Positions 17,701 through 25,828 of a stretch of 64,000 nt of DNA are shown piece after piece. The translations under genes were made by a program, and so were the position numbers. The number at the start of each line of letters is the position of its first letter. Position 1 is the first letter of the stretch. Under the pieces are notes generated by a model. It was given only the letters and a program-made list of their open reading frames with translations. It did no database searches and had not been told where the DNA came from. This DNA comes from Phycisphaerae bacterium (GTDB taxonomy: Bacteria > Planctomycetota > Phycisphaerae > JAJVII01), in NCBI GenBank assembly GCA_022072085.1, contig JAJVII010000012.1, forward strand, positions 62,001-126,000. The letters run 5' to 3'.

Positions 17701-17796
17701 GCCCATGCCCACGACGAACAGCACGACCACCAGCGCGACCACCAGGATCAGCGCCGAACCGGTCCGACGCCGCGGCAAGCGTGTTGAGATGAGCAT
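14707..17796 (-). CDS. GspK-like pseudopilin, copy A
   Basis: 1029 aa from ATG at 17796 (AAAGGCGACAAT upstream). The N-terminus has a basic leader and a prepilin-like hydrophobic segment (TG, then SALILVVALVVVLFVVGMG) with a Gly cleavage site but no Phe/Thr. GspK hallmarks are present: VRVIDESAMINLNTAGRG near residue 190 and LPGLVNVNTAPPHVL near residue 790. It is much longer than E. coli GspK (about 330 aa). Residues about 376-794 are encoded by a 1,257-bp tract identical to that in the divergent paralog at 18122-21118. The ends differ: the C-terminal 230 residues are unique. Predicted role: minor pseudopilin at the tip of a type II secretion-like pseudopilus. Confidence 0.8.
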   Translation of the reverse strand: MLISTRLPRRRTGSALILVVALVVVLFVVGMGFLGMSQMDRAAGAIGLEDARLDVEANAVCEVVIGQLTRDLWGDDANMLGNGTSSHDVPDEPFDFPCTNSDPAKFGLWDDAWLASTLPEKQAGGVYLWPHITNLAGPNFNRGVAATDTSVLASALEADADGDGVNDSRWLLSPNGQYRWAVRVIDESAMINLNTAGRGTPFDLGNTPYSVDAPAASIEAVWSQYGNGAFKWMASNQSYGAYFGRSLSSQSDIGSAELVKHPDLDYSMQLDNARITDTFPNALPFRPWETFALQSYGVKPGPAAARLELDWPMTFTDRAATVGSYSYTRSADRRYLIPDISETVPLTNPFDAAHINNSLQMYFTSYSWVRNVHPNVMPTGGAPSGAASWDAWMAIYKAGLKTADDPGCLYVNNASPHNALYTKALVAAFALSGAMAPTGGLSSQQVEQAVVNLADWRDADQDLSTTGAGGGSNKVDTVYNTSGIYGNEPQVFITEVAIKHYALSTWSNSRYALELFNPYNVDVNVGYWQIRLGTLAVTIPGGTVVSAGGRLTIRSHATTAEGFGWPSVFIGTAITNGNLLFRNGDINRDIELLRPMLSNQASGAGNPLVIVDRAGNSAISAAMGVSQWLDRPSIGNVTRHASRGDKQWLQSRDVWYNTPTQSFGSQNAEVVTTFYTPYQDGRLASIAVPPDNVVHDFDTVGQLHYLMTVGPQAAGVSGCKAVTDHITAATTGAATGDLYLNWANATRGDYRVLGWLTRMSRRYNSADDNGDGTADDLTELRLPGLVNVNTAPPHVLMCMSYYMSPGMTWHGANGPDGNDEGMDIYQKLAQRKKAVSGFTYQLHQRIYDYRQNATNRGFQEGVGQLGLVNEMTSMKPLLDQLTYTGNSSYVAQSITQYNARLEQPDVARWSTATNRPVPTWYYDTQSSTWVNSSSTAWHCDQESPGSPTEQNFMMDRLTDVGTTRSDVFMVYVLVEDLDRSYTGNFWDPAAKGKFHRRLMVLLDRSKCNYAPGAAGYVRPQIIGRSVMTW
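15416..16672 (-). repeat. Perfect 1,257-bp inverted repeat, left copy
   Basis: This tract, inside pseudopilin gene A, reads the same on the minus strand as 19219-20475 does on the plus strand. I found no mismatch within it; the first differences are at 15415 and 16673. The flanking parts of the two genes have clearly diverged. Confidence 0.9.
17438..17586 (-). repeat. 149-bp near-identical tract, left copy
   Basis: Part of pseudopilin gene A that matches 18329-18477 (opposite strand) at 146 of 149 positions. It encodes the DLWGDDANMLGNGTSSHDV region. The surrounding N-terminal sequence is far less alike, so this looks like a second, older exchange tract. Confidence 0.8.
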
Positions 17797-17896
17797 ATTG
17801 TCGCCTTTCGCCGGCGGCCCCGGGACTTGTCCAGATGCCGCTCAACTGATGTTACGCGGTTGGCCGCCGGCCGACAATGGGGCAGATGGGGGCCTG

Positions 17897-17925
17897 TTGC
17901 CATACACAGGACAGGGGACGATAAT
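17897..17925 (+). promoter_or_regulatory. Candidate sigma70-type promoter for pseudopilin gene B
   Basis: TTGCCA at 17897-17902, a 17-bp spacer and GATAAT at 17920-17925 lie in the 325-bp gap between the divergent pseudopilin genes. The gene starts at 18122, so the leader would be about 190 bases. The rest of this gap shows no gene. Confidence 0.45.
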
Positions 17926-18121
17926 AGTCCAGTGGGCTCGATGTGCCGGTAAGCCCTCTCCGCCCGGGGCGTTGGGCGGATGGGCCGCTGCAATCGTCAC
18001 AACTGCGAGAGTTGAGCATCTCTGCGACAGGCGGCCTGGCGGGTCTCGGACATCGGCTCTGACATATTGTGGCTGGAATGCAGTCAGCCGTCTTGCCGGC
18101 GGCGGCACGGGGAGATTCTCA

Positions 18122-21118
18122 ATGCCTCATACGTTGCAGCTTTCACGGCGTCGCGGCACGGCCTTCATCCTTGTGATCGTCCTGCTGGTCGTGCTGTTCG
18201 TCATCGCCATGGGGTTCATGGGCATCACGCGCATCGACCGGATGGCCAGCCAACTGGACCTTCGGGACTCGCAGATGCACGCCGAGGCCAACGCCGCGAT
18301 CGAGCAGGTCGTCGGGCTGCTCAGCCAGGACCTCTGGGGCGACGACGCCAACATGCTCGGGAACGGCACGTCCAGCCACGACGTGGCCGACGAACCGTTC
18401 GACGTCCCCTGCACCAACAGCGACCCCGCGAAGTTCGGCCTGTGGGACGACGCCTGGCTGGCCAGCACGCTGCCGGAGACCGTGGGCGCCGACTATCGCT
18501 GGCCGCACGTTACCAATCTGGCGGGCACGAATTTCGGCCGCAGCGTGGCGGCCTCCGACACCAACGTGCTGGCCTCGACGCTCGAAGCCGACGCCGACCG
18601 CGACGGCATCAACGATTCGCGCTGGTATCTCAGCCCGTCGGGCCGCTTTCGCATAGCCGTCCGGGTCGTCGACGAGTGCTCGATGATGAACCTGAACACC
18701 GGCGGCCGCGGCTTTGCCGACGACCGGGGCTCGACGCCGTCTCACATCGCCATGGTCCGATGGAACGCCGAAACCCAGTGGAACAACGGCAGCGCCCCGG
18801 ACGACGCCTACCTGGTCTCCGCGCAGCACTGGTCGGGCAGCAATCCCGAGAGCATGAACAACGCCTACTTCTTCGGGCGGCGTTCCGTCGGGTCCAACGC
18901 CGACGGCCGAACCGCCACCGACGCAGCCTGCGACTATTCGATGAAACTGGACAACCCCCGGCTGCTCGACGTCGTCCCCGACGCCCTGCCCTTCCGCCCG
19001 TGGGAGACGCTGGCCATGCAGAGCTACGGCATCAAGGCCGGGCCCTGCGCCGCCCGCATCGACGCCGGCTGGTTCTGGAGCATGAAGACCACCCGCGGCA
19101 CCATGCCCGACATCCGCACCAACATGACCGATCCGACCTGGGGAACCGGGGTTAACGGCAACTGGTCCTACCGGATGTATTACACGACCTACAATTGGGT
19201 GCGTAACGTGCATCCGAGCGTGATGCCGACGGGGGGGGCGCCGTCGGGGGCGGCGAGTTGGGACGCGTGGATGGCGATCTACAAGGCGGGGCTGAAGACT
19301 GCGGACGATCCGGGGTGTCTGTATGTGAACAACGCCAGCCCGCACAATGCGCTGTATACCAAGGCGTTGGTGGCGGCGTTTGCGTTGTCCGGGGCGATGG
19401 CGCCGACGGGGGGCCTGAGCAGCCAGCAGGTGGAGCAGGCGGTGGTGAACCTGGCGGACTGGCGGGACGCCGACCAGGACCTCTCGACGACGGGAGCGGG
19501 CGGGGGGAGCAACAAGGTGGACACGGTGTATAACACCAGCGGGATATACGGGAACGAGCCGCAGGTGTTCATCACGGAGGTGGCGATCAAGCACTACGCG
19601 TTGAGCACGTGGAGCAACAGCCGGTATGCGTTGGAGCTGTTCAACCCGTATAACGTGGACGTGAACGTGGGGTATTGGCAGATTCGTCTGGGCACGCTGG
19701 CGGTGACGATCCCGGGCGGGACGGTGGTGTCGGCGGGGGGCCGGCTGACGATCCGCAGCCACGCGACGACGGCGGAGGGATTCGGCTGGCCGTCGGTGTT
19801 CATCGGGACGGCGATCACCAACGGGAACCTGCTGTTCCGCAACGGGGACATCAACCGCGACATCGAGTTGCTGCGTCCGATGCTGTCCAACCAGGCGTCG
19901 GGAGCGGGCAACCCGCTGGTGATCGTGGACCGAGCGGGCAACAGCGCGATCTCGGCGGCGATGGGGGTCAGCCAGTGGCTGGACCGTCCGTCGATCGGGA
20001 ACGTGACGCGGCACGCCAGCCGGGGCGACAAGCAGTGGCTGCAGTCGCGGGACGTGTGGTACAACACGCCGACGCAGAGTTTCGGGAGCCAGAACGCGGA
20101 GGTAGTGACGACGTTCTACACGCCGTATCAGGACGGGCGGCTGGCGTCGATTGCGGTGCCGCCGGACAACGTGGTGCATGATTTTGACACGGTGGGGCAG
20201 TTGCACTATCTGATGACGGTGGGCCCGCAGGCGGCGGGCGTGAGCGGGTGCAAGGCGGTGACGGACCATATCACGGCGGCGACGACGGGGGCGGCGACGG
20301 GGGATTTGTATCTGAACTGGGCGAACGCGACGCGGGGGGATTATCGCGTGCTGGGGTGGCTGACGCGGATGAGCCGGCGGTATAACAGCGCCGACGACAA
20401 CGGGGACGGGACGGCCGACGACCTGACGGAACTGCGTCTGCCCGGCCTGGTCAACGTCAACACCGCCCCGCCGCACGTGATTGCGCAGCTGAATTGGCAA
20501 CTCAGTCCCCGCGAGAGCTGGAACTCACAGACCAACGGGTACGTGTATTCCTATGAATGGCAACGCCATGAACAAGGCAAGCCGGCGGCGTCTGCCTTCA
20601 TCTATAACCAGAAGATCTACGACCAAGCGAGGGCCAGTGGATTCACCGAAGGTGTTGGCGAGTTGGGCCGTGTCAGCGAGCTGATGGACCCCTCGGCTGT
20701 CCTGAACGCCTCACAATTTGCCCGCAGGCCCAACGGTTCACCCGGGGCATGTCCCTTCAGCGCCCGCAACATTCAGCGGGAGATGGAGTTCTATTACGAC
20801 GAATACTACATGAATTTCCTGCCCCCGACAGATTACTACTTCTATGCCCAGGTCGCGCCGGGCAATCCGAACGAGCGGCACTTCCTCCTCGACCGCATCA
20901 CCGACGTCGCCACCACGCGGTCGGACACGTTCCTGGTCTACGTGCTGATCCAGGACCTGAACGTCGGCTACAGCGGAAACTACTGGGACGCGGCAGCCGG
21001 CGGCCCGCACACGCAGAGACTGGTGGCGCTGATCGACCGCTCCCGGTGCAACTACCCGCCGGGCAATGCCAGCCACCAGCAGCCGACGATCGTGCTGCGC
21101 AGCCAGCCCACCTGGTAA
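18122..21118 (+). CDS. GspK-like pseudopilin, copy B
   Basis: 998 aa from ATG at 18122, preceded by GGGGAG. The N-terminus (RRRG, then TAFILVIVLLVVLFVIAMG) is a prepilin-like hydrophobic segment. GspK hallmarks VRVVDECSMMNLNTGGRG and LPGLVNVNTAPPHV are present. It is a divergent head-to-head neighbour of copy A. Residues about 367-785 are encoded by the 1,257-bp tract shared exactly with copy A, while the last 213 residues (from IAQLNWQLSPRESW) and most of the N-terminal third are its own. Codons in the shared tract end mostly in G, whereas flanks prefer C. Predicted role as for copy A; together they may be alternative tip subunits. Confidence 0.8.
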   Translation: MPHTLQLSRRRGTAFILVIVLLVVLFVIAMGFMGITRIDRMASQLDLRDSQMHAEANAAIEQVVGLLSQDLWGDDANMLGNGTSSHDVADEPFDVPCTNSDPAKFGLWDDAWLASTLPETVGADYRWPHVTNLAGTNFGRSVAASDTNVLASTLEADADRDGINDSRWYLSPSGRFRIAVRVVDECSMMNLNTGGRGFADDRGSTPSHIAMVRWNAETQWNNGSAPDDAYLVSAQHWSGSNPESMNNAYFFGRRSVGSNADGRTATDAACDYSMKLDNPRLLDVVPDALPFRPWETLAMQSYGIKAGPCAARIDAGWFWSMKTTRGTMPDIRTNMTDPTWGTGVNGNWSYRMYYTTYNWVRNVHPSVMPTGGAPSGAASWDAWMAIYKAGLKTADDPGCLYVNNASPHNALYTKALVAAFALSGAMAPTGGLSSQQVEQAVVNLADWRDADQDLSTTGAGGGSNKVDTVYNTSGIYGNEPQVFITEVAIKHYALSTWSNSRYALELFNPYNVDVNVGYWQIRLGTLAVTIPGGTVVSAGGRLTIRSHATTAEGFGWPSVFIGTAITNGNLLFRNGDINRDIELLRPMLSNQASGAGNPLVIVDRAGNSAISAAMGVSQWLDRPSIGNVTRHASRGDKQWLQSRDVWYNTPTQSFGSQNAEVVTTFYTPYQDGRLASIAVPPDNVVHDFDTVGQLHYLMTVGPQAAGVSGCKAVTDHITAATTGAATGDLYLNWANATRGDYRVLGWLTRMSRRYNSADDNGDGTADDLTELRLPGLVNVNTAPPHVIAQLNWQLSPRESWNSQTNGYVYSYEWQRHEQGKPAASAFIYNQKIYDQARASGFTEGVGELGRVSELMDPSAVLNASQFARRPNGSPGACPFSARNIQREMEFYYDEYYMNFLPPTDYYFYAQVAPGNPNERHFLLDRITDVATTRSDTFLVYVLIQDLNVGYSGNYWDAAAGGPHTQRLVALIDRSRCNYPPGNASHQQPTIVLRSQPTW
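18329..18477 (+). repeat. 149-bp near-identical tract, right copy
   Basis: Matches the minus strand of 17438-17586 with three substitutions only. It lies within the N-terminal part of pseudopilin gene B. Confidence 0.8.
19219..20475 (+). repeat. Perfect 1,257-bp inverted repeat, right copy
   Basis: Identical to the reverse complement of 15416-16672. The two copies are separated by 2,546 bp that contain the 5' parts of both pseudopilin genes and their promoter region. The first differences outside are at 19218 and 20476. Confidence 0.9.
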
Positions 21119-21215
21119 CCACCGGGAACGATCGGGCCCCGGCCGCTTCAACCGGCCAGGATGCGGACATCGAATTCAAGTGACGGCAGGTGTCGCGCCG
21201 ACTCCGCAGCGGCGA

Positions 21216-22472
21216 TCACGGGCTCGGCTGAGGGGCTGGAACCCGATAGGGAGTCGTCGGAGGCGTGCCCTGGCCCGGGCCGTGGGACTTGAGCCAGTCG
21301 CCAAGGGGCATCGCTCCGCCGATCTCCGCGGCGGCAGGCGGCGCCGCCTGGGCCGGCGCAGGATTCGTCGGCAACGCAGCGGCTGAGGCGGGGCTCGGCG
21401 AGACGCCGGCTGGGGCCGGCAGAACCGACGGCGCGGGGCTCGCAGGAGACACGGCCGAAGCCGGAACAGCCGACTCGTCGGGCTGAGTCGTCGGCGGCCC
21501 CATGAGCTGGGCCGCGATGGCGTCAGCCACATCCAATGCCGGCTGGGTCGTCGCCGTCACGTTCAGAATGATGTCCTCAGCCACGTTGGGCTGCCGGGTC
21601 TCCAGCGCCAGCCAGGCGGCCAGTATCTGGCTTTCAAGGGCGGGCGTTCGGCCGTCGGCGCGGCGTCCGGAGGCGATCAGTTCGGCGGTGCGGGCCGGGC
21701 CGAGCAGGTCGGCGGCCCCGCGCGGCGCATCCAGCACGCCGGGGCAGTTGTCCAGACAGTTGCGCAGGTGGCGAACCGCGGCGACCGCGTCCCCCTGGCC
21801 AGCCTTGGCCAGGGCCGTCAGCCACTCGATCTCCCCCTGCCGCCGCGCCATCGCCATTTCAGCCAAGAGCGTCTCGTCGGCCTGCGTGAACCGTCCGGCG
21901 GCAAGCTCATCGGCAGCCCGGCGCAGGCCGGGGTTGACCTTGAGTTGCCCGGCCAGGTCGAAGTCCGGCTGCGGCCGGACGTTGATCGGCTCAAGCCCCG
22001 GACTGGCCATGAGGGCCTGTATCTCTTGCGAGAATGCGTCGAGAACCTCCAGTCCCGATCCCCCGCTGCCATAATTGGCTGTTCTGCTGCGAGCGGGCAT
22101 ACGGAACGCCGGCAAGCCCGTTGGGTCGCTGCCGTAGCGCCGGACGTTGTAAGACGACGGCCTGCCAACAGGATCCCGCCCCGTGTAGAGGAACTGCCTG
22201 GCAGCCCCGCCGACGGCGCCGGCGCCGGAGGACGCGTAATTGGGCGTGAGCGGGCCGGTGCCGTATCCGGTCGGACGCCTTGTCAGGCCGCCACCCGTAC
22301 GACGGGTGTAGGTTCCGCCGAGGTCCTGGGAAGGATCGCGGCCACGAAACTGGGATCCTCCCAGGTGGAAACTGCCAACCGACCGCGATTCGGTGCCCTG
22401 GCCGGTCGCACACAGCGGCGTACACATCGAGAGGCCAACGCCGATTGCCAAGGCGATCAAAGATATCTTCAT
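21216..22472 (-). CDS. Secreted protein of unknown function with Pro/Ala-rich tail
   Basis: 418 aa. The start is ATG at 22472 with GAGAGG just upstream. A signal peptide (KISLIALAIGVGLSMCTPLC) is followed by a Gly/Arg/Tyr-rich region to residue 130, a helical domain around residues 150-330 (ADELAAGRFTQADETLLAEM, AVAAVRHLRNCLDNCPGVLD) that resembles a TPR-like repeat pair, and a low-complexity Pro/Ala/Ser tail of about 90 residues. No catalytic motif is seen. It faces the pseudopilin gene B and may act in the same envelope system, but that is only positional. Confidence 0.7.
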   Translation of the reverse strand: MKISLIALAIGVGLSMCTPLCATGQGTESRSVGSFHLGGSQFRGRDPSQDLGGTYTRRTGGGLTRRPTGYGTGPLTPNYASSGAGAVGGAARQFLYTGRDPVGRPSSYNVRRYGSDPTGLPAFRMPARSRTANYGSGGSGLEVLDAFSQEIQALMASPGLEPINVRPQPDFDLAGQLKVNPGLRRAADELAAGRFTQADETLLAEMAMARRQGEIEWLTALAKAGQGDAVAAVRHLRNCLDNCPGVLDAPRGAADLLGPARTAELIASGRRADGRTPALESQILAAWLALETRQPNVAEDIILNVTATTQPALDVADAIAAQLMGPPTTQPDESAVPASAVSPASPAPSVLPAPAGVSPSPASAAALPTNPAPAQAAPPAAAEIGGAMPLGDWLKSHGPGQGTPPTTPYRVPAPQPSP

Positions 22473-22659
22473 GTCGTCCTCTCCGCGGGACCGTGGGCCG
22501 CCGTCTCCTGCATATATTGTAGTGCCAATCGCCCAGCAGAGGAAGCCGTCGAGGTCTAAGTGCTCCGGCATCGCCGCGTCACCAGCCGGCCGTGGTTCTT
22601 CTCGATCTGCCGGGCACTCCAATAGGTCACCCCAGGGACTGGGACTCGCCGCGATTGCC

Positions 22660-22688
22660 TTGATTCTGCACAGACTTCCAACTAGACT
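22660..22688 (+). promoter_or_regulatory. Candidate promoter for the prepilin gene
   Basis: TTGATT at 22660-22665, 17-bp spacer, TAGACT at 22683-22688. Transcription would start near 22695, which makes ATG 22736 rather than ATG 22694 the likely translation start. Each hexamer fits four of six consensus positions. Confidence 0.35.
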
Positions 22689-22735
22689 GGATTATGGGCA
22701 GAAGCAGGAAGGCCCCCCAACCCGGCAGGTGGCGT

Positions 22736-23569
22736 ATGCGGAAGCGTTCAGGACATGCGGGTTTCACGCTGATCGAGTTGTTGATCATCATCGGCATCCT
22801 TGCACTGCTCCTGGCGATCCTCATGCCCTCTCTGTCGGCTGCCCGCGAAGCGGCACGGCGGGTCAAGTGCGCCCATAACCTGCACAACATCGGTTTGGCA
22901 TTGGCCAGCTATGCCAACGACAACGGCACTCAGTATCCGCGCACGAACAAGAGCCCCAACAAGTGGCGGAACGTCGGCTACCAGGCGACATTCAACGACG
23001 CTACGAACGCCACAAAGAACGCGGGCAACCTGCGGGCGCTTTACTTGCTGATCCGCGGCCGCTACGCAACCCCGGATCTGTTCATCTGCCCGTCCGCATC
23101 CACCGACGAGGCCCTCGCGGTGAATTCCATCGACACGTATTATGAGTTCCCCCGCCGGGTGAACTGCTCCTACTCCTACTACAACACCTGGGGCTGGTCC
23201 CCCAAGTCGACGGACAATTCGGCGCTCGCCGTCCTGGCCGACCGCAATCCGCTCATCAAGTTCTACTGGTATCCCACCTGGTCGTGCGACCGGGGCGACG
23301 CGAACGATGCGGTCAGCATGGATGCCCGTGTCGACCGAAACGTCCCGGAATCCGCCAACTCACCTAATCACGGCGGTCGCGGGCAGAATGTTCTGTTCAT
23401 CGGCGGCCAGGTCGAGTTCCACGGCACCCCGAGGATCGGTCTGACCATCAATGGCGTCCAGGACAACATCTACACCGAGGCCGACGGCTCGGCCTGGGGG
23501 AAGGTCATGAATGAAACCGTCCTGGGCGAGGAGCCCTACAGTTCGGACGACGCCTGGCTGGTCCCCTGA
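22736..23569 (+). CDS. Type IV prepilin-like protein of the planctomycete H-X9-DG type
   Basis: 277 aa. Start ATG 22736 is preferred over 22694 because it has AGGTGG upstream and gives the usual short leader: MRKRSGHAG, then [20 protein letters not shown], the methylation and cleavage signature. The mature part holds YDNDN-like [11 protein letters not shown] and, near residue 215, [20 protein letters not shown], which corresponds to the H-X9-DG motif with GG in place of DG. Such proteins are very common in Planctomycetota and are thought to be cell-surface pseudopilin-like subunits. It points away from the divergent secreted protein gene. Confidence 0.85.
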   Translation: MRKRSGHAGFTLIELLIIIGILALLLAILMPSLSAAREAARRVKCAHNLHNIGLALASYANDNGTQYPRTNKSPNKWRNVGYQATFNDATNATKNAGNLRALYLLIRGRYATPDLFICPSASTDEALAVNSIDTYYEFPRRVNCSYSYYNTWGWSPKSTDNSALAVLADRNPLIKFYWYPTWSCDRGDANDAVSMDARVDRNVPESANSPNHGGRGQNVLFIGGQVEFHGTPRIGLTINGVQDNIYTEADGSAWGKVMNETVLGEEPYSSDDAWLVP

Positions 23570-23593
23570 CGTCCAACTTCAATCCCCAGCGGT

Positions 23594-25549
23594 TCAGCGA
23601 GTCTTGTCCTCGGGGGGCCAATCCGGCAGGAAGTCCCGGACCATGATGGGCATGAAGTCCTGGAGGAATTTCTCCGCCGCCGCCTGGTGCTCGTCTTCAT
23701 CGGATATCAACGGGAACTTCACTTCCACCTTCGCGTAGTAGGCATACTTCCCGAAGGGGCTGTTCAGGAGCAGTCTCACCTTGGTGTGGTCGCCTTCCAT
23801 CTGCCCGTTGAAGCAGAAGAAGTAGATCACATTGTTCCGCCGTTCTCCCTCGTCGCGCCCGAAGAACTGCACGCGCCGCACATTGACCTTGCGGCCGGCA
23901 AACGTGAATTCCGGATACTTGCTCGCGCTGACGTTCTCCGTGTAGCCGCCGCCCAGGTAGCACCGCTCCGGCACGTGGGGCACCACGTCCGGCTCGCCGG
24001 TGTAGTAGCTGACGAAGAAATAGGCCTGCATCCTGTTGTCGACCGGGCGCCCCTTGTCGTCGGTCAGCACGTAGAGCCGCTGGATATACTGCGGGCTCAT
24101 CAGCATCGTCGCGGAGTCCTGCGGCACTTCGCTGGCCGTCTTGCCGTCGCGAAGCCGCGTGGGATGTTTGGCGCCGAGCGTCTTTTCGATGTCCGGTCCA
24201 AGCATGCGCTGGGCCGGGCCCCAGTCCGCCGGCACGGCCCACGCGCAGTCCGTGCCTTGCTGGGGGATCTCATCGGGGAAGCGATCCAGCGCCTGCTTGA
24301 GCGGTACGGGATGCTTGAGGAAGACCGTGCCCATGATGGCGTTGACGACGTTCCAGCTCACGGCGCTGACCAGCAGCACGCCCGCGACCGCCACGAAATG
24401 CCTCTGCCTGAGATCCGGCATGACGCTGCGGGCGAACTTGCCGATCCGGGCCGGTTCGGACAGGGCGCCGAAGAACCGCCCCAGCCCGCGCCCGACGGCG
24501 CCGGGCACGGCCGCAGCCATGTCCAGAATGGAAGAGCCGCCTGCTTCCGACGGGGCCGGCGTCGCTTCCTGGCCGGATGCGCCGCGCTGATCGGCCTCTT
24601 CGACGACGATCTTGGACAGGATGACATGCAGCAGCCAGAACAGCAGGAAGGCGACCGGAAGCATCAGCAGGCCTTCCATCGTGTGCGCGAACCCCTCGGC
24701 CCAGCTTCCCCGGTCGATGTAGTGCAGGAAGCCCATGCCCGTGACCCGGAAGACGTTGCTGGCAATGGCGATCGGGATCGTCGCCGCCAGCAGTATCAGC
24801 CGATGCCACAGCGGTCGGCGGGCCATGTAGGCCATCAGGGCCCCCAGGGCCATGAAGGCCATCATGATCTTCATGCCGCTGCACGCCTCGGCAACCTGGA
24901 GCGAGGCCATCTTCCCGCTCCGCGTGAACACGTCGATCACCACGCCGTTGAGGTCGGCCCGGATGCCCACCAGTTTCAGCACCAGCGCCGACGACTTGGC
25001 CGCGACTTGCTGGAGCTTGGTCGAAATCGGATCGTAGAGGATGCCGCCGATCCGGATGCCGAACAGGATGAACACCAGCGGGAACCACACCGCCCCCAGG
25101 AACCGCCACCCGCACAGGGCCAGCACCATGCCCACCAGCAGCAGCCACCAGGAATAGTCCTGGCCCATGATCAGCTTGATCCAGTAGGTCGCGAACAGAA
25201 AGCAGCCCAGGGCCAGGGCGATCACGCCCAGCCCCGCCCAGGTCGGCCTGAGCGGCACGTCCAGCCACTTGTCGCGGATCGCCAGCAGGATGCCGACGCA
25301 GAAGAACGGAATGACCAGCCCGTGGCTCCAGTTGTCGTTGTGCAGCCAGACCAGGAACAGCCGGATCATCGTTCCGTGGAACAGCCAGAAGAACAGCCCG
25401 GCCAGCATGACGATCTTGGTCAGCCGCGAGGGCGTGAAGAAGTCGAGGGCATCGCGCATGCTGTGCCCGCCGCCGGCCGATCGGGTGAACGTCCTGACAG
25501 CCTCGGCCTGCTCCGGCGTAAGCGGTTTGTCTCCTACTGCTTCGGTCAC
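23594..25549 (-). CDS. Exosortase with fused EpsI-type C-terminal domain
   Basis: 651 aa from GTG 25549; ATG 25459 is an alternative start. Residues 40-320 form eight or so membrane helices with the exosortase catalytic set: Cys about 223 in AEACSGMK, Arg about 268 in NVFRV and His about 289 in HTMEG. Residues about 390-645 form a soluble domain (RCYLGGGYTENVSASKYPEF, VRRVQFFGRDEGER) of the EpsI/DUF3485 kind, usually a separate gene or a fusion in planctomycetes. The enzyme is predicted to cut PEP-CTERM tails and attach the proteins to the envelope. Candidate substrates in this window are the S8-like protein and the orphan tail at 8071. Confidence 0.88.
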   Translation of the reverse strand: MTEAVGDKPLTPEQAEAVRTFTRSAGGGHSMRDALDFFTPSRLTKIVMLAGLFFWLFHGTMIRLFLVWLHNDNWSHGLVIPFFCVGILLAIRDKWLDVPLRPTWAGLGVIALALGCFLFATYWIKLIMGQDYSWWLLLVGMVLALCGWRFLGAVWFPLVFILFGIRIGGILYDPISTKLQQVAAKSSALVLKLVGIRADLNGVVIDVFTRSGKMASLQVAEACSGMKIMMAFMALGALMAYMARRPLWHRLILLAATIPIAIASNVFRVTGMGFLHYIDRGSWAEGFAHTMEGLLMLPVAFLLFWLLHVILSKIVVEEADQRGASGQEATPAPSEAGGSSILDMAAAVPGAVGRGLGRFFGALSEPARIGKFARSVMPDLRQRHFVAVAGVLLVSAVSWNVVNAIMGTVFLKHPVPLKQALDRFPDEIPQQGTDCAWAVPADWGPAQRMLGPDIEKTLGAKHPTRLRDGKTASEVPQDSATMLMSPQYIQRLYVLTDDKGRPVDNRMQAYFFVSYYTGEPDVVPHVPERCYLGGGYTENVSASKYPEFTFAGRKVNVRRVQFFGRDEGERRNNVIYFFCFNGQMEGDHTKVRLLLNSPFGKYAYYAKVEVKFPLISDEDEHQAAAEKFLQDFMPIMVRDFLPDWPPEDKTR

Positions 25550-25828
25550 AGCGATAGATTCGCCTTCTCCGGCTTGGCCGGCTCTGCTGATGCTACGACA
25601 GATTGATGGCCGTGGTTCACCAAAGATCGGCTAAAATCAAGCCTGATGTTAAGTATAGTCGCCGGGCGGCGTCCAGCCCCGTTCGACAGGATTTTTGGCT
25701 CGGACGCCGGCCAACGGGCCTCGGTTCATCTTACGGCCAACCCGAAGGCCGGCAAGTTGAATCAACAGGTCGAATCGGCCGATAGGATCAGCCGGTAGAC
25801 GCGTCAACACACCAGACCCGGCGGTTGC

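Noticed and set aside
18143-20500. A long open frame (785 codons) antisense to pseudopilin gene B
   Set aside because: It is Arg/His/Pro-rich, lacks a ribosome site and follows from G-ending codons on the coding strand; the plus-strand product has clear GspK motifs.
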